From Bacteroidales bacterium (GTDB lineage: Bacteria > Bacteroidota > Bacteroidia > Bacteroidales > PXBB01), in assembly GCA_003565735.1 (NCBI GenBank), contig PXBB01000110.1, forward strand, positions 1 to 54,371: a DNA stretch of 54,371 bases. Direction: 5' to 3'. A program made the position numbers and the translations under genes. Shown one piece after another: positions 16,455 through 24,699 of this stretch. Under the pieces are notes generated by a model. It saw nothing but the letters and a program-made list of their open reading frames with translations, did no database searches and had not been told where the DNA came from. How positions within the stretch are numbered: position 1 is the stretch's first letter; every line of letters begins with the position of its first letter.

Positions 16455-17225
16455 TTATTTCAAAAGCCCGTTTCTTAAAAGCTCCCCTCCTATTATTGCA
16501 GCAGCTGTAGCTACATTAAGTGATTCCGGTCCGGATAAATCATTCATGCGTGGTATCATGATTTCATAATTTACGAATTTGTTTAAGCTTGTAGAAATAC
16601 CATGAGATTCACTGCCCATAAGCAAAATGCCACTATTAGTAAATGTTGTTTCATAAATACTTTGCCCTTTTAAATTTGCAGCATAAACAGGCACATGCTT
16701 TGTCATTTCTTTCAAGAAAAGCTCTAAAGGTCTGTAGCAAACTTTAACATCTGCTACGGCACCCATGGTAGCCTGTATTGCTTTGCTGTTATATATATCT
16801 ACGGTTTCGGGCGAACAAAAAACATATTCAATATTAAGCCAATGAGCCAAACGTACAATGGTTCCTAAATTACCGGGGTCATTAACATTATCAAGAGCTA
16901 TTGACCACCGCGCTTTTAAATGATCAACAGAGGGGTCATGGTCAATTATGTTGCATAAGGCAATTACTTCATTTGGGGTTTTCAAATGTGCGGCTCTTTG
17001 GAGGTCTTTAGCACTCACAGTTGAATATCTGACACCCTTAGCATCCAGCTTTTTTTGGTGCAATGCTATAAATGAAGGAAGTGCGTAAAGATGCTCCAGT
17101 GGGCAACCTTTATTTATAAGGTCATTTACCAGCTTGGGGCCTTCAGCAACAAAAAGCTTGTTCTTCTGTCGCTGCTTACGATTTTTTAGTGCACGTATTA
17201 ATTTAAATGTTGATTGTGAAAGCAT
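16455..17225 (-). CDS. TrmH/SpoU-family RNA 2'-O-methyltransferase
   Basis: The 256 residues have an N-terminal substrate-binding segment (RKQRQKNKLFVAEGPKLVND) and a C-terminal SPOUT domain. The three family motifs are LDNVNDPGNLGTIVRLAHWL, LLMGSESHGIS and IPRMNDLSGPESLNVATAAA. Such enzymes methylate ribose in 23S rRNA or tRNA with SAM; the target cannot be read from the sequence. The start codon follows directly on a terminator-like hairpin that ends rplI, so transcripts reading through from the ribosomal operon would put that hairpin in its leader. Confidence 0.9.
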   Translation of the reverse strand: MLSQSTFKLIRALKNRKQRQKNKLFVAEGPKLVNDLINKGCPLEHLYALPSFIALHQKKLDAKGVRYSTVSAKDLQRAAHLKTPNEVIALCNIIDHDPSVDHLKARWSIALDNVNDPGNLGTIVRLAHWLNIEYVFCSPETVDIYNSKAIQATMGAVADVKVCYRPLELFLKEMTKHVPVYAANLKGQSIYETTFTNSGILLMGSESHGISTSLNKFVNYEIMIPRMNDLSGPESLNVATAAAIIGGELLRNGLLK

Positions 17226-17256
17226 AAAAAAGCCCTATTATTTTCATAATAGGGCT
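17226..17256 (-). terminator. Terminator of rpsF-rpsR-rplI, abutting the trmH start codon
   Basis: On the minus strand an 11-base perfect stem (AGCCCTATTAT with ATAATAGGGCT) closed by a GAAA tetraloop is followed by a run of T, and the ATG of trmH comes at once. It lies 22 bases after the rplI stop. Confidence 0.85.
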
Positions 17257-17278
17257 AAAATTAAATAAAGATTTTCAA

Positions 17279-17728
17279 TTATTCGGCTAAAACTTCAAAA
17301 TTTATTACAGCTGAAATATCTTTGTGTAAATTTATTTTAGCGGTATATGAGCCGAGTTCTTTAACACTGTCTGATTCAATAATAATTTTCTTTCTGTCCA
17401 CTTCGTAGTTAAACTGAGCTTTAATAGCTTCAGCAATTTGTATGTTATTAACAGAGCCAAATATTTTACCTGTCGAAGCAGCTTTAGCTCCAATTTTGAC
17501 GGTAATATTTTGCAACATTTGCGCCAGTTCGTCGGCATCTTTAGCTACTTTTTCGAGTTTATGAGATTTTTGTCTCATATTCTCTTCATGTATTTTTTTG
17601 TTAACGTCTGTTGCCATTATGGCATAGCCTTTTGGGATTAAATAGTTAACAGCATAGCCATTTTTCACATTAACAACATCGTCTTTATAACCCAGGTTAG
17701 GGACATCTTGTTTTAAAATAATTTCCAT
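17279..17728 (-). CDS. rplI: 50S ribosomal protein L9
   Basis: The 149 residues match L9. The N-terminal domain reads MEIILKQDVPNLGYKDDVVN and then VKNGYAVNYLIPKGYAI, the conserved rRNA-binding region. A long connecting helix (KKIHEENMRQKSHKLEKVAK) and the C-terminal domain with GKIFGSVNNIQIAEAI follow. It is the last gene of a three-gene ribosomal operon. AGGAGGA, complementary to 17736-17742, is a strong Shine-Dalgarno sequence that overlaps the rpsR stop codon region, one of few strong ones in the window. Confidence 0.97.
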   Translation of the reverse strand: MEIILKQDVPNLGYKDDVVNVKNGYAVNYLIPKGYAIMATDVNKKIHEENMRQKSHKLEKVAKDADELAQMLQNITVKIGAKAASTGKIFGSVNNIQIAEAIKAQFNYEVDRKKIIIESDSVKELGSYTAKINLHKDISAVINFEVLAE

Positions 17729-17741
17729 TATAAAGTCCTCC

Positions 17742-18014
17742 TTATTTTAATAAATCTGTTACATATGGCAAAATTGCGATATGCCTTGCCCTTTTGATAG
17801 CCTGGGCAACTTTGCGCTGATACTTTATTGAGGTGCCTGTTATTCTTCTGGGCAATATTTTGCCTTGTTCGTTAACAAATCGGAGCAAGAAGTTGGCATC
17901 TTTATAATCAATGTATCTGATTTTATTTTTCTTAAAGCGGCAGTATTTTTTCTTCTTTATATCAACCGCTATAGGCGTGAGATATCTTATTTCTGATTGA
18001 TTATTGGTACTCAT
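17742..18014 (-). CDS. rpsR: 30S ribosomal protein S18
   Basis: The 90 residues carry the S18 core [20 protein letters not shown], then [18 protein letters not shown] and [21 protein letters not shown]. Its place between rpsF and rplI is the usual order. There is no ssb or priB gene between S6 and S18. S18 binds the 30S platform together with S6. Confidence 0.97.
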   Translation of the reverse strand: MSTNNQSEIRYLTPIAVDIKKKKYCRFKKNKIRYIDYKDANFLLRFVNEQGKILPRRITGTSIKYQRKVAQAIKRARHIAILPYVTDLLK

Positions 18015-18032
18015 ATTTAATATTTTTGAGGG

Positions 18033-18395
18033 TTAAACAATTGTTTTATCGGCTTCTTTTTTTTCTTTGGCCAAAGCACGTTTTTTCTCGTTATAAGCAA
18101 TAGCATGTTTGTCTAGCGCTACGGTAAGGAATCGTAAAATCCTCTCATCACGTTTGAATGCCAGTTCATAATCAGCTATTAAACTACCTTCGGCTTTAAA
18201 CTCAATAAGGTAATAAAAACCTGTGGAGAGTTTTTTTATGGGATAAGCCAGCTTTTTCAAACCCCAGTTGTCCTCAAAAACGATCTCTGCTCCTTTATCA
18301 ATAAGCAAAGACTTAAACTTTTTTACCGTTTCCTTCATCTGTTCTTCAGATAAAACGGGAGTCATAATGAAAACGGTTTCATACTGTTTTTGCAT
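18033..18395 (-). CDS. rpsF: 30S ribosomal protein S6
   Basis: The 120 residues fit S6: [20 protein letters not shown], a [20 protein letters not shown] strand pair and [16 protein letters not shown]. The C-terminus is Lys-rich and ends near KKEADKTIV. It is the first gene of the operon, behind a TATCTTTG promoter about 50 bases upstream. Confidence 0.96.
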   Translation of the reverse strand: MQKQYETVFIMTPVLSEEQMKETVKKFKSLLIDKGAEIVFEDNWGLKKLAYPIKKLSTGFYYLIEFKAEGSLIADYELAFKRDERILRFLTVALDKHAIAYNEKKRALAKEKKEADKTIV

Positions 18396-18445
18396 GTTAC
18401 AATTTTTTGTTTGTTGTTAATAATAAATTTTTTAAAATCGGGGTG

Positions 18446-18453
18446 CAAAGATA
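18446..18453 (-). promoter_or_regulatory. -7 box for rpsF-rpsR-rplI
   Basis: The minus strand reads TATCTTTG, the most common form of the Bacteroidota consensus. It lies 50 bases upstream of the rpsF ATG and only 33 bases past the stop of the M14 peptidase gene. Confidence 0.6.
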
Positions 18454-18485
18454 CAAATAATTGTGTAATATACAAGCTGCTTACA

Positions 18486-21400
18486 TTATTTTTTTATGAA
18501 TAACTTTTCAGTAACACAGTGTGTATTGTTGCATATTTTAAGCATATATAAACCACTGTAAACATTATTCAACGCAAGCTTATAAACGTTTTTTTGCGGG
18601 CAATATGACAGGCTTGTCTGGTACACACGTCCCATCATATCATATAATTCAACAAAGACGACCTTATCAGCATTGATAAATACCTGATTTTGTGCAGGAT
18701 TGGGAAATACACTCATTTTAAGTAGTTCATTGTTGATATGGCTGATTGATAATGGTTCTACATTCACATAATCATCTTCGAACAAATAACCAGAGCCAAA
18801 ATTATTAGTAGCGATAAGCGATACAAAAAATAAGCCGGGTGTATGGTAAACCACATAAGGATTTTGCAAGCTTGATACGGCCGGTGTGCCTCCCTGAAAG
18901 TGCCATAGCCAGGTATGTGGATTATACAAACTCGAATCAGAAAAATACACAGTATCGCCTACAACAAGCTGCTGTGCACTTGCAAAAAAATTAACTTCCG
19001 GCGGTAAGGCAGCCTCATCAACATTTATATAAGCAATCTTTGTCAGCGTATCTACACCAAAAGAGTTGGCTACTAACAATGAAACATTGTAAGTGCCGGG
19101 GGTATTGTATTGTATAACGGGATTTTGAAGGTTTGAATTTTGGGGTGTGCCTCCTTCAAAGTTCCATTCCCAGTAATGAGGGTTTGGTGCAGACATGTCA
19201 GAAAAAGAAACATAGTCGCCCTCTGTAACATTATTTTCAGAAGCAATAAAATGGGCTACTACTGGTAAATCGTTAAGTTCGAGGGTATAAGTAATGGTAT
19301 CGCTGCCACAGTTATTAAAAGCAATAAGCATAACATGGTATGTACCAAAACCGGCATATTGGTGTACAGGTGCCGCTTGAGTTGATACTTGTCCATCGCC
19401 AAAATGCCACTCATAAGACACCGCATCATCGGATGTGTTAAAAAAAGTAACCTCGAGCGTATCTACCAAATAGTTGAATGAGGCCTGAGGAGCAGGCATC
19501 AGATAAACAGAAACCGGTTCACGTAAACTGACACACGTCTCTGTCAATATTTCCCAGTCGTAAAGATAGTAATAATACCCTGTGGGATTTATCACATGGC
19601 TGCTGTGTTTAATACTTAAGTAGCCGGGAATTTCATAAGGATAAGAGATCCCTGAATTGCTTTTGAAGAGATCCGGGACGGGCGGGCCTGCAATTTGGAG
19701 GTTTTGTCCGGCAGGGATGTTTATGTTTAAAGGTATTCTGCTATGGCCGGCAGGTATAAAAACATTAACTGAATCAATAAGCTGTCCGTTTTCATTACGC
19801 AAAGTGAAAGCTCTATAGCCTGAGCTACCGGCATTAACAACAGCAGAAACCAGCTTCAGGGGTTTAAAACAATCGAACACCAGATAGTTTTGCACGGCAC
19901 CGTTATAAAATGTTCCATTTATGCTGTCATTAGTTTCGCCAACATTTTCATAATTCTTTTGCGTATCAGACACATAATAGGTTGTTGTTTGGCTTAGCAA
20001 TGGCGTTTGGAAAAAGAATCCGGTATCAATGGCAACAGAATCGTTGATGTTGGCATACCATTTTATGATTCCGTCACCTGTTGCAGTAAGCACAACACTA
20101 TCCGGCTGGCATATAGTATCTCCTTGAACCACAGGAGGCAGTGGTCTATCAATTACGATGCTGTCACCTAAATGCAAAAAGTGGGTGCCGGTACAATTTG
20201 TCAAGTTAATTCCGGGATAGTATATACCATTGGCACTGTAGGTATGTAAAGGGCTGGCTTCTGTTGACGAAGAACCATCACCGAAATCCCACAGCCAGCT
20301 TTCCGCATTAAGAATGTCGGCAAAAAACTGAATTTGTCCGTTGCAACTGAAAATGGTGTCTGTGATTATGCTTGCAGCCGGCATAGTTGGCGTTAAAGCG
20401 ACATCCAAAAACGTGGTGCTGTAATTATTAATCAACACATTGCTAAATGTTTGGGTTTGGTATCCGGGGGCTGACACCTCTACGTTATAATTTCCAGCTA
20501 ATGCAGGACGGTGATAGTTACCTAATGGCATAAAACTATAAACATGAGAATTGTCTATATCGTGACCAGCTAAAAAAATCTGTGCCTTCAGAGGCTGCCC
20601 TGTACATGAGTCCGTAACAATACCTCGGATGCCATATAAGCTTTGTTCCATATAATTAAGCAACGAACGGTAATTATAGTTCCAGAAATCAGGCAGTTGA
20701 GATGCCGGAGGTATTTTAGCATTGGAAATTTCAAGTGTGAACTCCCTGCTATGGGTGTAATATGTCAAATAATCTTGTCTGGAACCTTGAATAGCGTACC
20801 AGTCGCCACCATGCGTGACACCATTATTGAAACTTGGCCCAAATGGATTCATATAGTTGGCAGGGCTGTAAAATCGGGCTGTATCGGCATACTCATGTGA
20901 AACAAGCTGCCACCAGAAGTGGTCGGCATGTGTTTTAACGGCACTTGGCCAGGTATCCCAGGGATAATTAATACACTCAATACCTCCATGCAGGTTGGCT
21001 GACAGAGTAAAGTTCATGGTATCCAGAAAACCCATTGTGATGATTGTTTCCTCCTGCCAGGGCTGCCCATCAGGGTGATTGCCGCCAAGAGGATTTTTGT
21101 AATTTCTGTTTAAGTCAACCAAATTTGCATTTCCTCGCGTAGCACCACTTACCGTAGAGTTATCATTGGTATATGCACCATCCGGATTTTCAAGTGGCGT
21201 TATCCATATTTCAATATTATCTAACAGATAGGTTATACGTGGGTCGGTGGTGTAGTTGTTCAACAAGTAATCAATTAGACGCAGCATAAGTACATAGCCG
21301 GTAAGCTCATCGCCATGCATTGAAGAAGAATAATTGAAACGGGGCTTGTTTGCAGGCTGGTTGATATTTGAGGTTATTTTCAAAGCTAATATTTTACGCC

Positions 21401-21845
21401 CGCTACTTAATGTTCCTAATTCATACAATCTGCACAAAGCAGGGTGATCTGTTTCGAACTGTTGCATCATAGTCACGTAAGCGTTGTATGTTGGATAAAA
21501 ATCCCAGGTATTAACAGCTTTTATTTCAGCAAACTCCATCATTTTTGGCGTATAAAGGGTTGATGGTGGCGGTAAAACCTCATAGATGTATTCGTGTGAC
21601 AAAAAATCAATAAAGGTTTTCTTATTGGCATAAGCAAACACCGTATCCCCATCTAATCGATCTATAGAAACTACATTTGCTAAATTAAATAACTCTTCAA
21701 TGTTTTTGATGGTAAAGCTAAAATACAGCTCCCCTCTTGTATTAAAAATATCTTCGACATCAGAAGGCAACGGTTTTGAGTCTTGAGCCTGACCCTGAAT
21801 AAATAAAAAACTGAAAATGGCCAAATAGTAAAACTTATATTTCAT
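18486..21845 (-). CDS. Secreted M14 zinc carboxypeptidase with PKD repeats and T9SS type A sorting domain
   Basis: The 1119-residue precursor has a signal peptide (KFYYLAIFSFLFIQGQAQ). The M14 domain spans about residues 100-400. Zinc ligands are expected in SSMHGDELTGY and SANLHGGIEC, and the catalytic glutamate in REFTLEISNA. A carboxypeptidase-type beta-sandwich region follows (GIVTDSCTGQPLKAQIFLAG). PKD-like modules then appear, each with a W-FGDG or W-FEGGTP core: WLWDFGDGSS, YEWHFGDGQV, WEWNFEGGTP and WLWHFQGGTP. The last 80 residues form a T9SS type A sorting domain (MSVFPNPAQNQVFIN to the terminal LFIKK). The product is probably exported to the surface and digests proteins or peptides outside the cell. 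The gene is monocistronic. Confidence 0.92.
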   Translation of the reverse strand: MKYKFYYLAIFSFLFIQGQAQDSKPLPSDVEDIFNTRGELYFSFTIKNIEELFNLANVVSIDRLDGDTVFAYANKKTFIDFLSHEYIYEVLPPPSTLYTPKMMEFAEIKAVNTWDFYPTYNAYVTMMQQFETDHPALCRLYELGTLSSGRKILALKITSNINQPANKPRFNYSSSMHGDELTGYVLMLRLIDYLLNNYTTDPRITYLLDNIEIWITPLENPDGAYTNDNSTVSGATRGNANLVDLNRNYKNPLGGNHPDGQPWQEETIITMGFLDTMNFTLSANLHGGIECINYPWDTWPSAVKTHADHFWWQLVSHEYADTARFYSPANYMNPFGPSFNNGVTHGGDWYAIQGSRQDYLTYYTHSREFTLEISNAKIPPASQLPDFWNYNYRSLLNYMEQSLYGIRGIVTDSCTGQPLKAQIFLAGHDIDNSHVYSFMPLGNYHRPALAGNYNVEVSAPGYQTQTFSNVLINNYSTTFLDVALTPTMPAASIITDTIFSCNGQIQFFADILNAESWLWDFGDGSSSTEASPLHTYSANGIYYPGINLTNCTGTHFLHLGDSIVIDRPLPPVVQGDTICQPDSVVLTATGDGIIKWYANINDSVAIDTGFFFQTPLLSQTTTYYVSDTQKNYENVGETNDSINGTFYNGAVQNYLVFDCFKPLKLVSAVVNAGSSGYRAFTLRNENGQLIDSVNVFIPAGHSRIPLNINIPAGQNLQIAGPPVPDLFKSNSGISYPYEIPGYLSIKHSSHVINPTGYYYYLYDWEILTETCVSLREPVSVYLMPAPQASFNYLVDTLEVTFFNTSDDAVSYEWHFGDGQVSTQAAPVHQYAGFGTYHVMLIAFNNCGSDTITYTLELNDLPVVAHFIASENNVTEGDYVSFSDMSAPNPHYWEWNFEGGTPQNSNLQNPVIQYNTPGTYNVSLLVANSFGVDTLTKIAYINVDEAALPPEVNFFASAQQLVVGDTVYFSDSSLYNPHTWLWHFQGGTPAVSSLQNPYVVYHTPGLFFVSLIATNNFGSGYLFEDDYVNVEPLSISHINNELLKMSVFPNPAQNQVFINADKVVFVELYDMMGRVYQTSLSYCPQKNVYKLALNNVYSGLYMLKICNNTHCVTEKLFIKK

Positions 21846-21972
21846 ATGTATTTCTTTTATTTTTCAATGAAGTTGTATGCTAAGACTAAGAAAGACCATC
21901 GTGAAGATTGGTATGGTAAGCATCAACTTCTCAATATACGCTGAGTGTAAACATCAGATAAATCAAGATGTC

Positions 21973-23265
21973 CTAGTTATCCTTAATGCAACGCACACTA
22001 AATCCAACCGCCCGGTAGAAGCTGAATGAGCCAACATTACCATTGAACATCAGGCGATTTACGTGGATACCAATGAACTTATTTGACCAATAGTGACCGA
22101 GGACTCCTACTGCGACAACGCTCCCATCGTCTGGTTGGCGGCCACCGGCAGTGGTTAATTTAAGTGGGGAGGCAAAAGCACCGGCTGCATTATCTGTACT
22201 CCAGGAATGACGTTCATCAATCCACTCATCTTCAGTAGGAATACGCCAACCAGGAGGACAGGGGTTATTAATACCGTAAACACCTTGCCATAAACTATCA
22301 TTAATTGAGCTGCGCCAATCATTAGGGTTATCTGTCACTATGATAAAATTGCTATGTCCTGGTGTATCACTATTGCTTAAAGTTGTAGTAGTTCCGCTTG
22401 TACGTACCTGATGCCCATCATCACCCCTGCCCCACTGGAACAAATCGCCATAGGCAGCGGTATCAGTGCTACTTGTTGCAACTTGCAAAGCCCCAAGGTT
22501 GCGGTCTAACCAGCAATTACCACTGCTCATAACTGTACCATAGGTAACAGTATCTCCATTATAAATAAATGTTACATTATCTCCACATGTAAATGATGTA
22601 AATACAAAATTAATAGTCTTACTTGAAGTAGGCACATCCGTGACAACATCACTCAAGCTTCCGTAATAACCGGTAAACTGCATCTCGTCCCCCGTTGTAT
22701 AGGGCATTTGTATTATATTTTTGGCGCTCTTTTTTGTCGATTTTAAGTGAATGTCATCTGATAAAAAAGTGCTTTTAAGTTGTATTTTCGGAGATGAGCT
22801 TTCGGGATTTAAAGTAAAAAAGCTTGCCGATTCTTGCCGTTTTGCCGTTTTTACAATTAAATGATAGTGCCCGGCAGAAAAACCTGAAATCTCAAATAAA
22901 TTGACTCCTTTTTGAATGCCCTGCCTTAATTGCAGTATGTGCCTGCCAACAGCATCATAAACATCAACAGTGGCTACAGCAGGTGTCTCACTGTAAAACT
23001 CCAAATGGCTTGTTTCAGTAAAAGGATTGGGATAGATTTTTATTGTTTCACTGTTTTTTAAGTGAGACGAAATGCCTACAGAACCCGTAAGATGCAAAGT
23101 ATCGCTGCCCTGTAATGTAAGCGCAGTATTCTGTGTAAGGTTTTCCACATAAACACTGTCTAATGTGATAGCTGCACCACTGGCGGTAAAATCAATGTAG
23201 TAATTCTGTGCCTGCAAGCTAACTATTGCAAACCACCCTAAAAGTACAATCGTAATTTTTTTCAT
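21973..23265 (-). CDS. Exported FISUMP-domain protein with internal T9SS-like segment
   Basis: A signal peptide (KKITIVLLGWFAIVSLQAQ) is followed by a short beta region and, at about residues 72-145, a segment that looks just like a type A sorting domain: IKIYPNPFTETSHLEFY, VDVYDAVGRHILQLRQG, FSAGHYHLIVKT. Such domains normally end the protein; here about 280 residues follow. The C-terminal 200 residues are a FISUMP domain (TIGR02145): GNCWLDRNLGALQVATS, CPPGWRIPTEDEWIDE, GFSVRCIKDN. FISUMP proteins are surface proteins of unknown function with a lectin-like look. A paralogue with the same N-terminal half lies at 29969-31278. The transcript may start at a 13-base element shared with the next upstream gene. 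Confidence 0.85.
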   Translation of the reverse strand: MKKITIVLLGWFAIVSLQAQNYYIDFTASGAAITLDSVYVENLTQNTALTLQGSDTLHLTGSVGISSHLKNSETIKIYPNPFTETSHLEFYSETPAVATVDVYDAVGRHILQLRQGIQKGVNLFEISGFSAGHYHLIVKTAKRQESASFFTLNPESSSPKIQLKSTFLSDDIHLKSTKKSAKNIIQMPYTTGDEMQFTGYYGSLSDVVTDVPTSSKTINFVFTSFTCGDNVTFIYNGDTVTYGTVMSSGNCWLDRNLGALQVATSSTDTAAYGDLFQWGRGDDGHQVRTSGTTTTLSNSDTPGHSNFIIVTDNPNDWRSSINDSLWQGVYGINNPCPPGWRIPTEDEWIDERHSWSTDNAAGAFASPLKLTTAGGRQPDDGSVVAVGVLGHYWSNKFIGIHVNRLMFNGNVGSFSFYRAVGFSVRCIKDN

Positions 23266-23306
23266 AATTTGTTGTATTGGTTTTTTTGGTATGTTGGTAA
23301 CTATAC

Positions 23307-23338
23307 AGCGTTTTATTAAACGCTACCGTACAAAGATA
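23307..23338 (-). promoter_or_regulatory. Promoter and start-site hairpin of the FISUMP gene
   Basis: The minus strand has TATCTTTG (23331-23338), eight bases, then CGTTTAATAAAAC (23310-23322). The flanks extend this to the hairpin AGCGTTT-AATA-AAACGCT. The transcript would begin at about this hairpin. The same 13-mer at the same spacing precedes the SUMF gene. Confidence 0.55.
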
Positions 23339-23588
23339 TGAATTAATCGTAAGAGTACTCCGATTTTTTGATAAAAACTATTACATCACGGAAATGAATC
23401 ATAAAATCGAATGAAGCTGAGTCTGCTTGTTATGGTTTTTTTACTGTTAGCTGATGGCTATTGGCATTTTTGGTTATTGGCTATATTTCGTTTTTGCTTG
23501 TAACCGAAATCTTATGGTGCGGGATACATTATGAGAGGTTGTACTCCCGTTAACCGGTCTGGGGGGCAAGCTACTTGATAATTGGAAG
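23339..23588. other. Intergenic region without recognisable gene
   Basis: With the promoter this makes a 323-base gap. It contains GATGGCTATTGGC and TTATTGGCTAT direct-repeat fragments but no frame with protein-like content. Confidence 0.3.
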
Positions 23589-24500
23589 TTATTTTTCCCA
23601 GGTTTTCCATTCACTAACATTTCTAAATCCGGTCCAGGCATTTGGTGAAACAAGGTTAAATGTATCTGTACTTAGTATTCTTTCTTTTTTATCAAGCCAA
23701 CTGCCGCCAGCGGCTATATTCTTATCAGATGTCCATTCACTTACATTACCATAAAGGTTGAAAATTCTTTTATTATTTCTACTAGAACAATTACACGATA
23801 CCGGCCTCGTGGGCATAGCAGATAATGAATCATTTATGCATGGTATTATATCACTCCAGATATAAGGATAATCACATTTGCAGACTCTCTTACCAATATT
23901 TTGCATAACAGAGTCATTGTAGTATAAAATCAGTTTTCTTTCCTCCAGTGTCGGCAAACGAAACTCCAGATAATAGTTAAATTCTCTATCGGATATGACA
24001 TTCGTGAGCTCTCCATTGAAATATCTTTCAATTGTAAAATGATTATCCCGTGTTTGCTCAGTGTCGTATTGAATGACCCCGTACTTTGCAAGCAAATACT
24101 CAAAAACTCTATCAGTGCGCCATTTAGAAAACTTCTTTGCCTGCTCCTGCGAAACGCCCACCAGCGGATATGCCATGCGGTTATGATAATGTGATGCGAA
24201 AGAGTGCAGGCAACTGTCCATTTCTAGCCAGGAAAGCGTATCAGGTAATATGGAAAGGTACTCTACGGATTCCAAACCAAATATTCTTTTGTTCCAGTAC
24301 ATATATTCAGCCCAGTCTAAGTTTGATATCTCAGTTTGATCGCAAAATAAGTTATCATTAATTTTTATGCCACCTGGCGGCATTTCATGAATATGGTAAT
24401 TGTCAATAATAATGGCTTTTTTTACGAAACACGATGTATTAAACACCGTCAACAGAGAAAGACTCAATATTATCAGTTTAATCCTCATTGTTTTTTTCAT
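23589..24500 (-). CDS. SUMF1/FGE-domain lipoprotein (GldK/GldJ-like)
   Basis: The 303 residues begin with a lipoprotein signal (IKLIILSLSLLTVFNTS, then Cys in a NTSC lipobox). The rest follows the formylglycine-generating-enzyme fold: FCDQTEISNLDWAEYMYW near the start, VSQEQAKKFSKWRTDRV, EFRLPTLEERKLI, IFNLYGNVSEWTSD and AAGGSWLDKK with WTGFRNV at the end. Many Bacteroidota members, such as the gliding/T9SS lipoproteins GldJ and GldK, are not enzymes. The catalytic cysteines of true FGE are not evident here, so a structural role is likelier. It lies between a FISUMP gene and a gliding-type protein gene, in keeping with a surface role. Confidence 0.8.
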   Translation of the reverse strand: MKKTMRIKLIILSLSLLTVFNTSCFVKKAIIIDNYHIHEMPPGGIKINDNLFCDQTEISNLDWAEYMYWNKRIFGLESVEYLSILPDTLSWLEMDSCLHSFASHYHNRMAYPLVGVSQEQAKKFSKWRTDRVFEYLLAKYGVIQYDTEQTRDNHFTIERYFNGELTNVISDREFNYYLEFRLPTLEERKLILYYNDSVMQNIGKRVCKCDYPYIWSDIIPCINDSLSAMPTRPVSCNCSSRNNKRIFNLYGNVSEWTSDKNIAAGGSWLDKKERILSTDTFNLVSPNAWTGFRNVSEWKTWEK

Positions 24501-24521
24501 AATGATTTTTAAATTTATGGT

Positions 24522-24550
24522 GTTTTATTAAACGTTTCTTTACAAAAATA
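24522..24550 (-). promoter_or_regulatory. Promoter with shared 13-base start-site element, SUMF gene
   Basis: The minus strand has TATTTTTG (24543-24550), eight bases, then CGTTTAATAAAAC (24522-24534), identical in sequence and spacing to the element before the FISUMP gene at 23310-23338. Confidence 0.5.
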
Positions 24551-24699
24551 AAAAAAAAAATCCGCTTATGTTATGTGTTTCGATTTTTTTTTGATGAAAA
24601 TTATAGTTTTGTACAGGCTGTTGGCTGGCGAATTCTGTTTATGGACGCAAATAAGGGTAATGCTGGGATGGGATTTCCGGTGTCGTAAATAAACCACAA

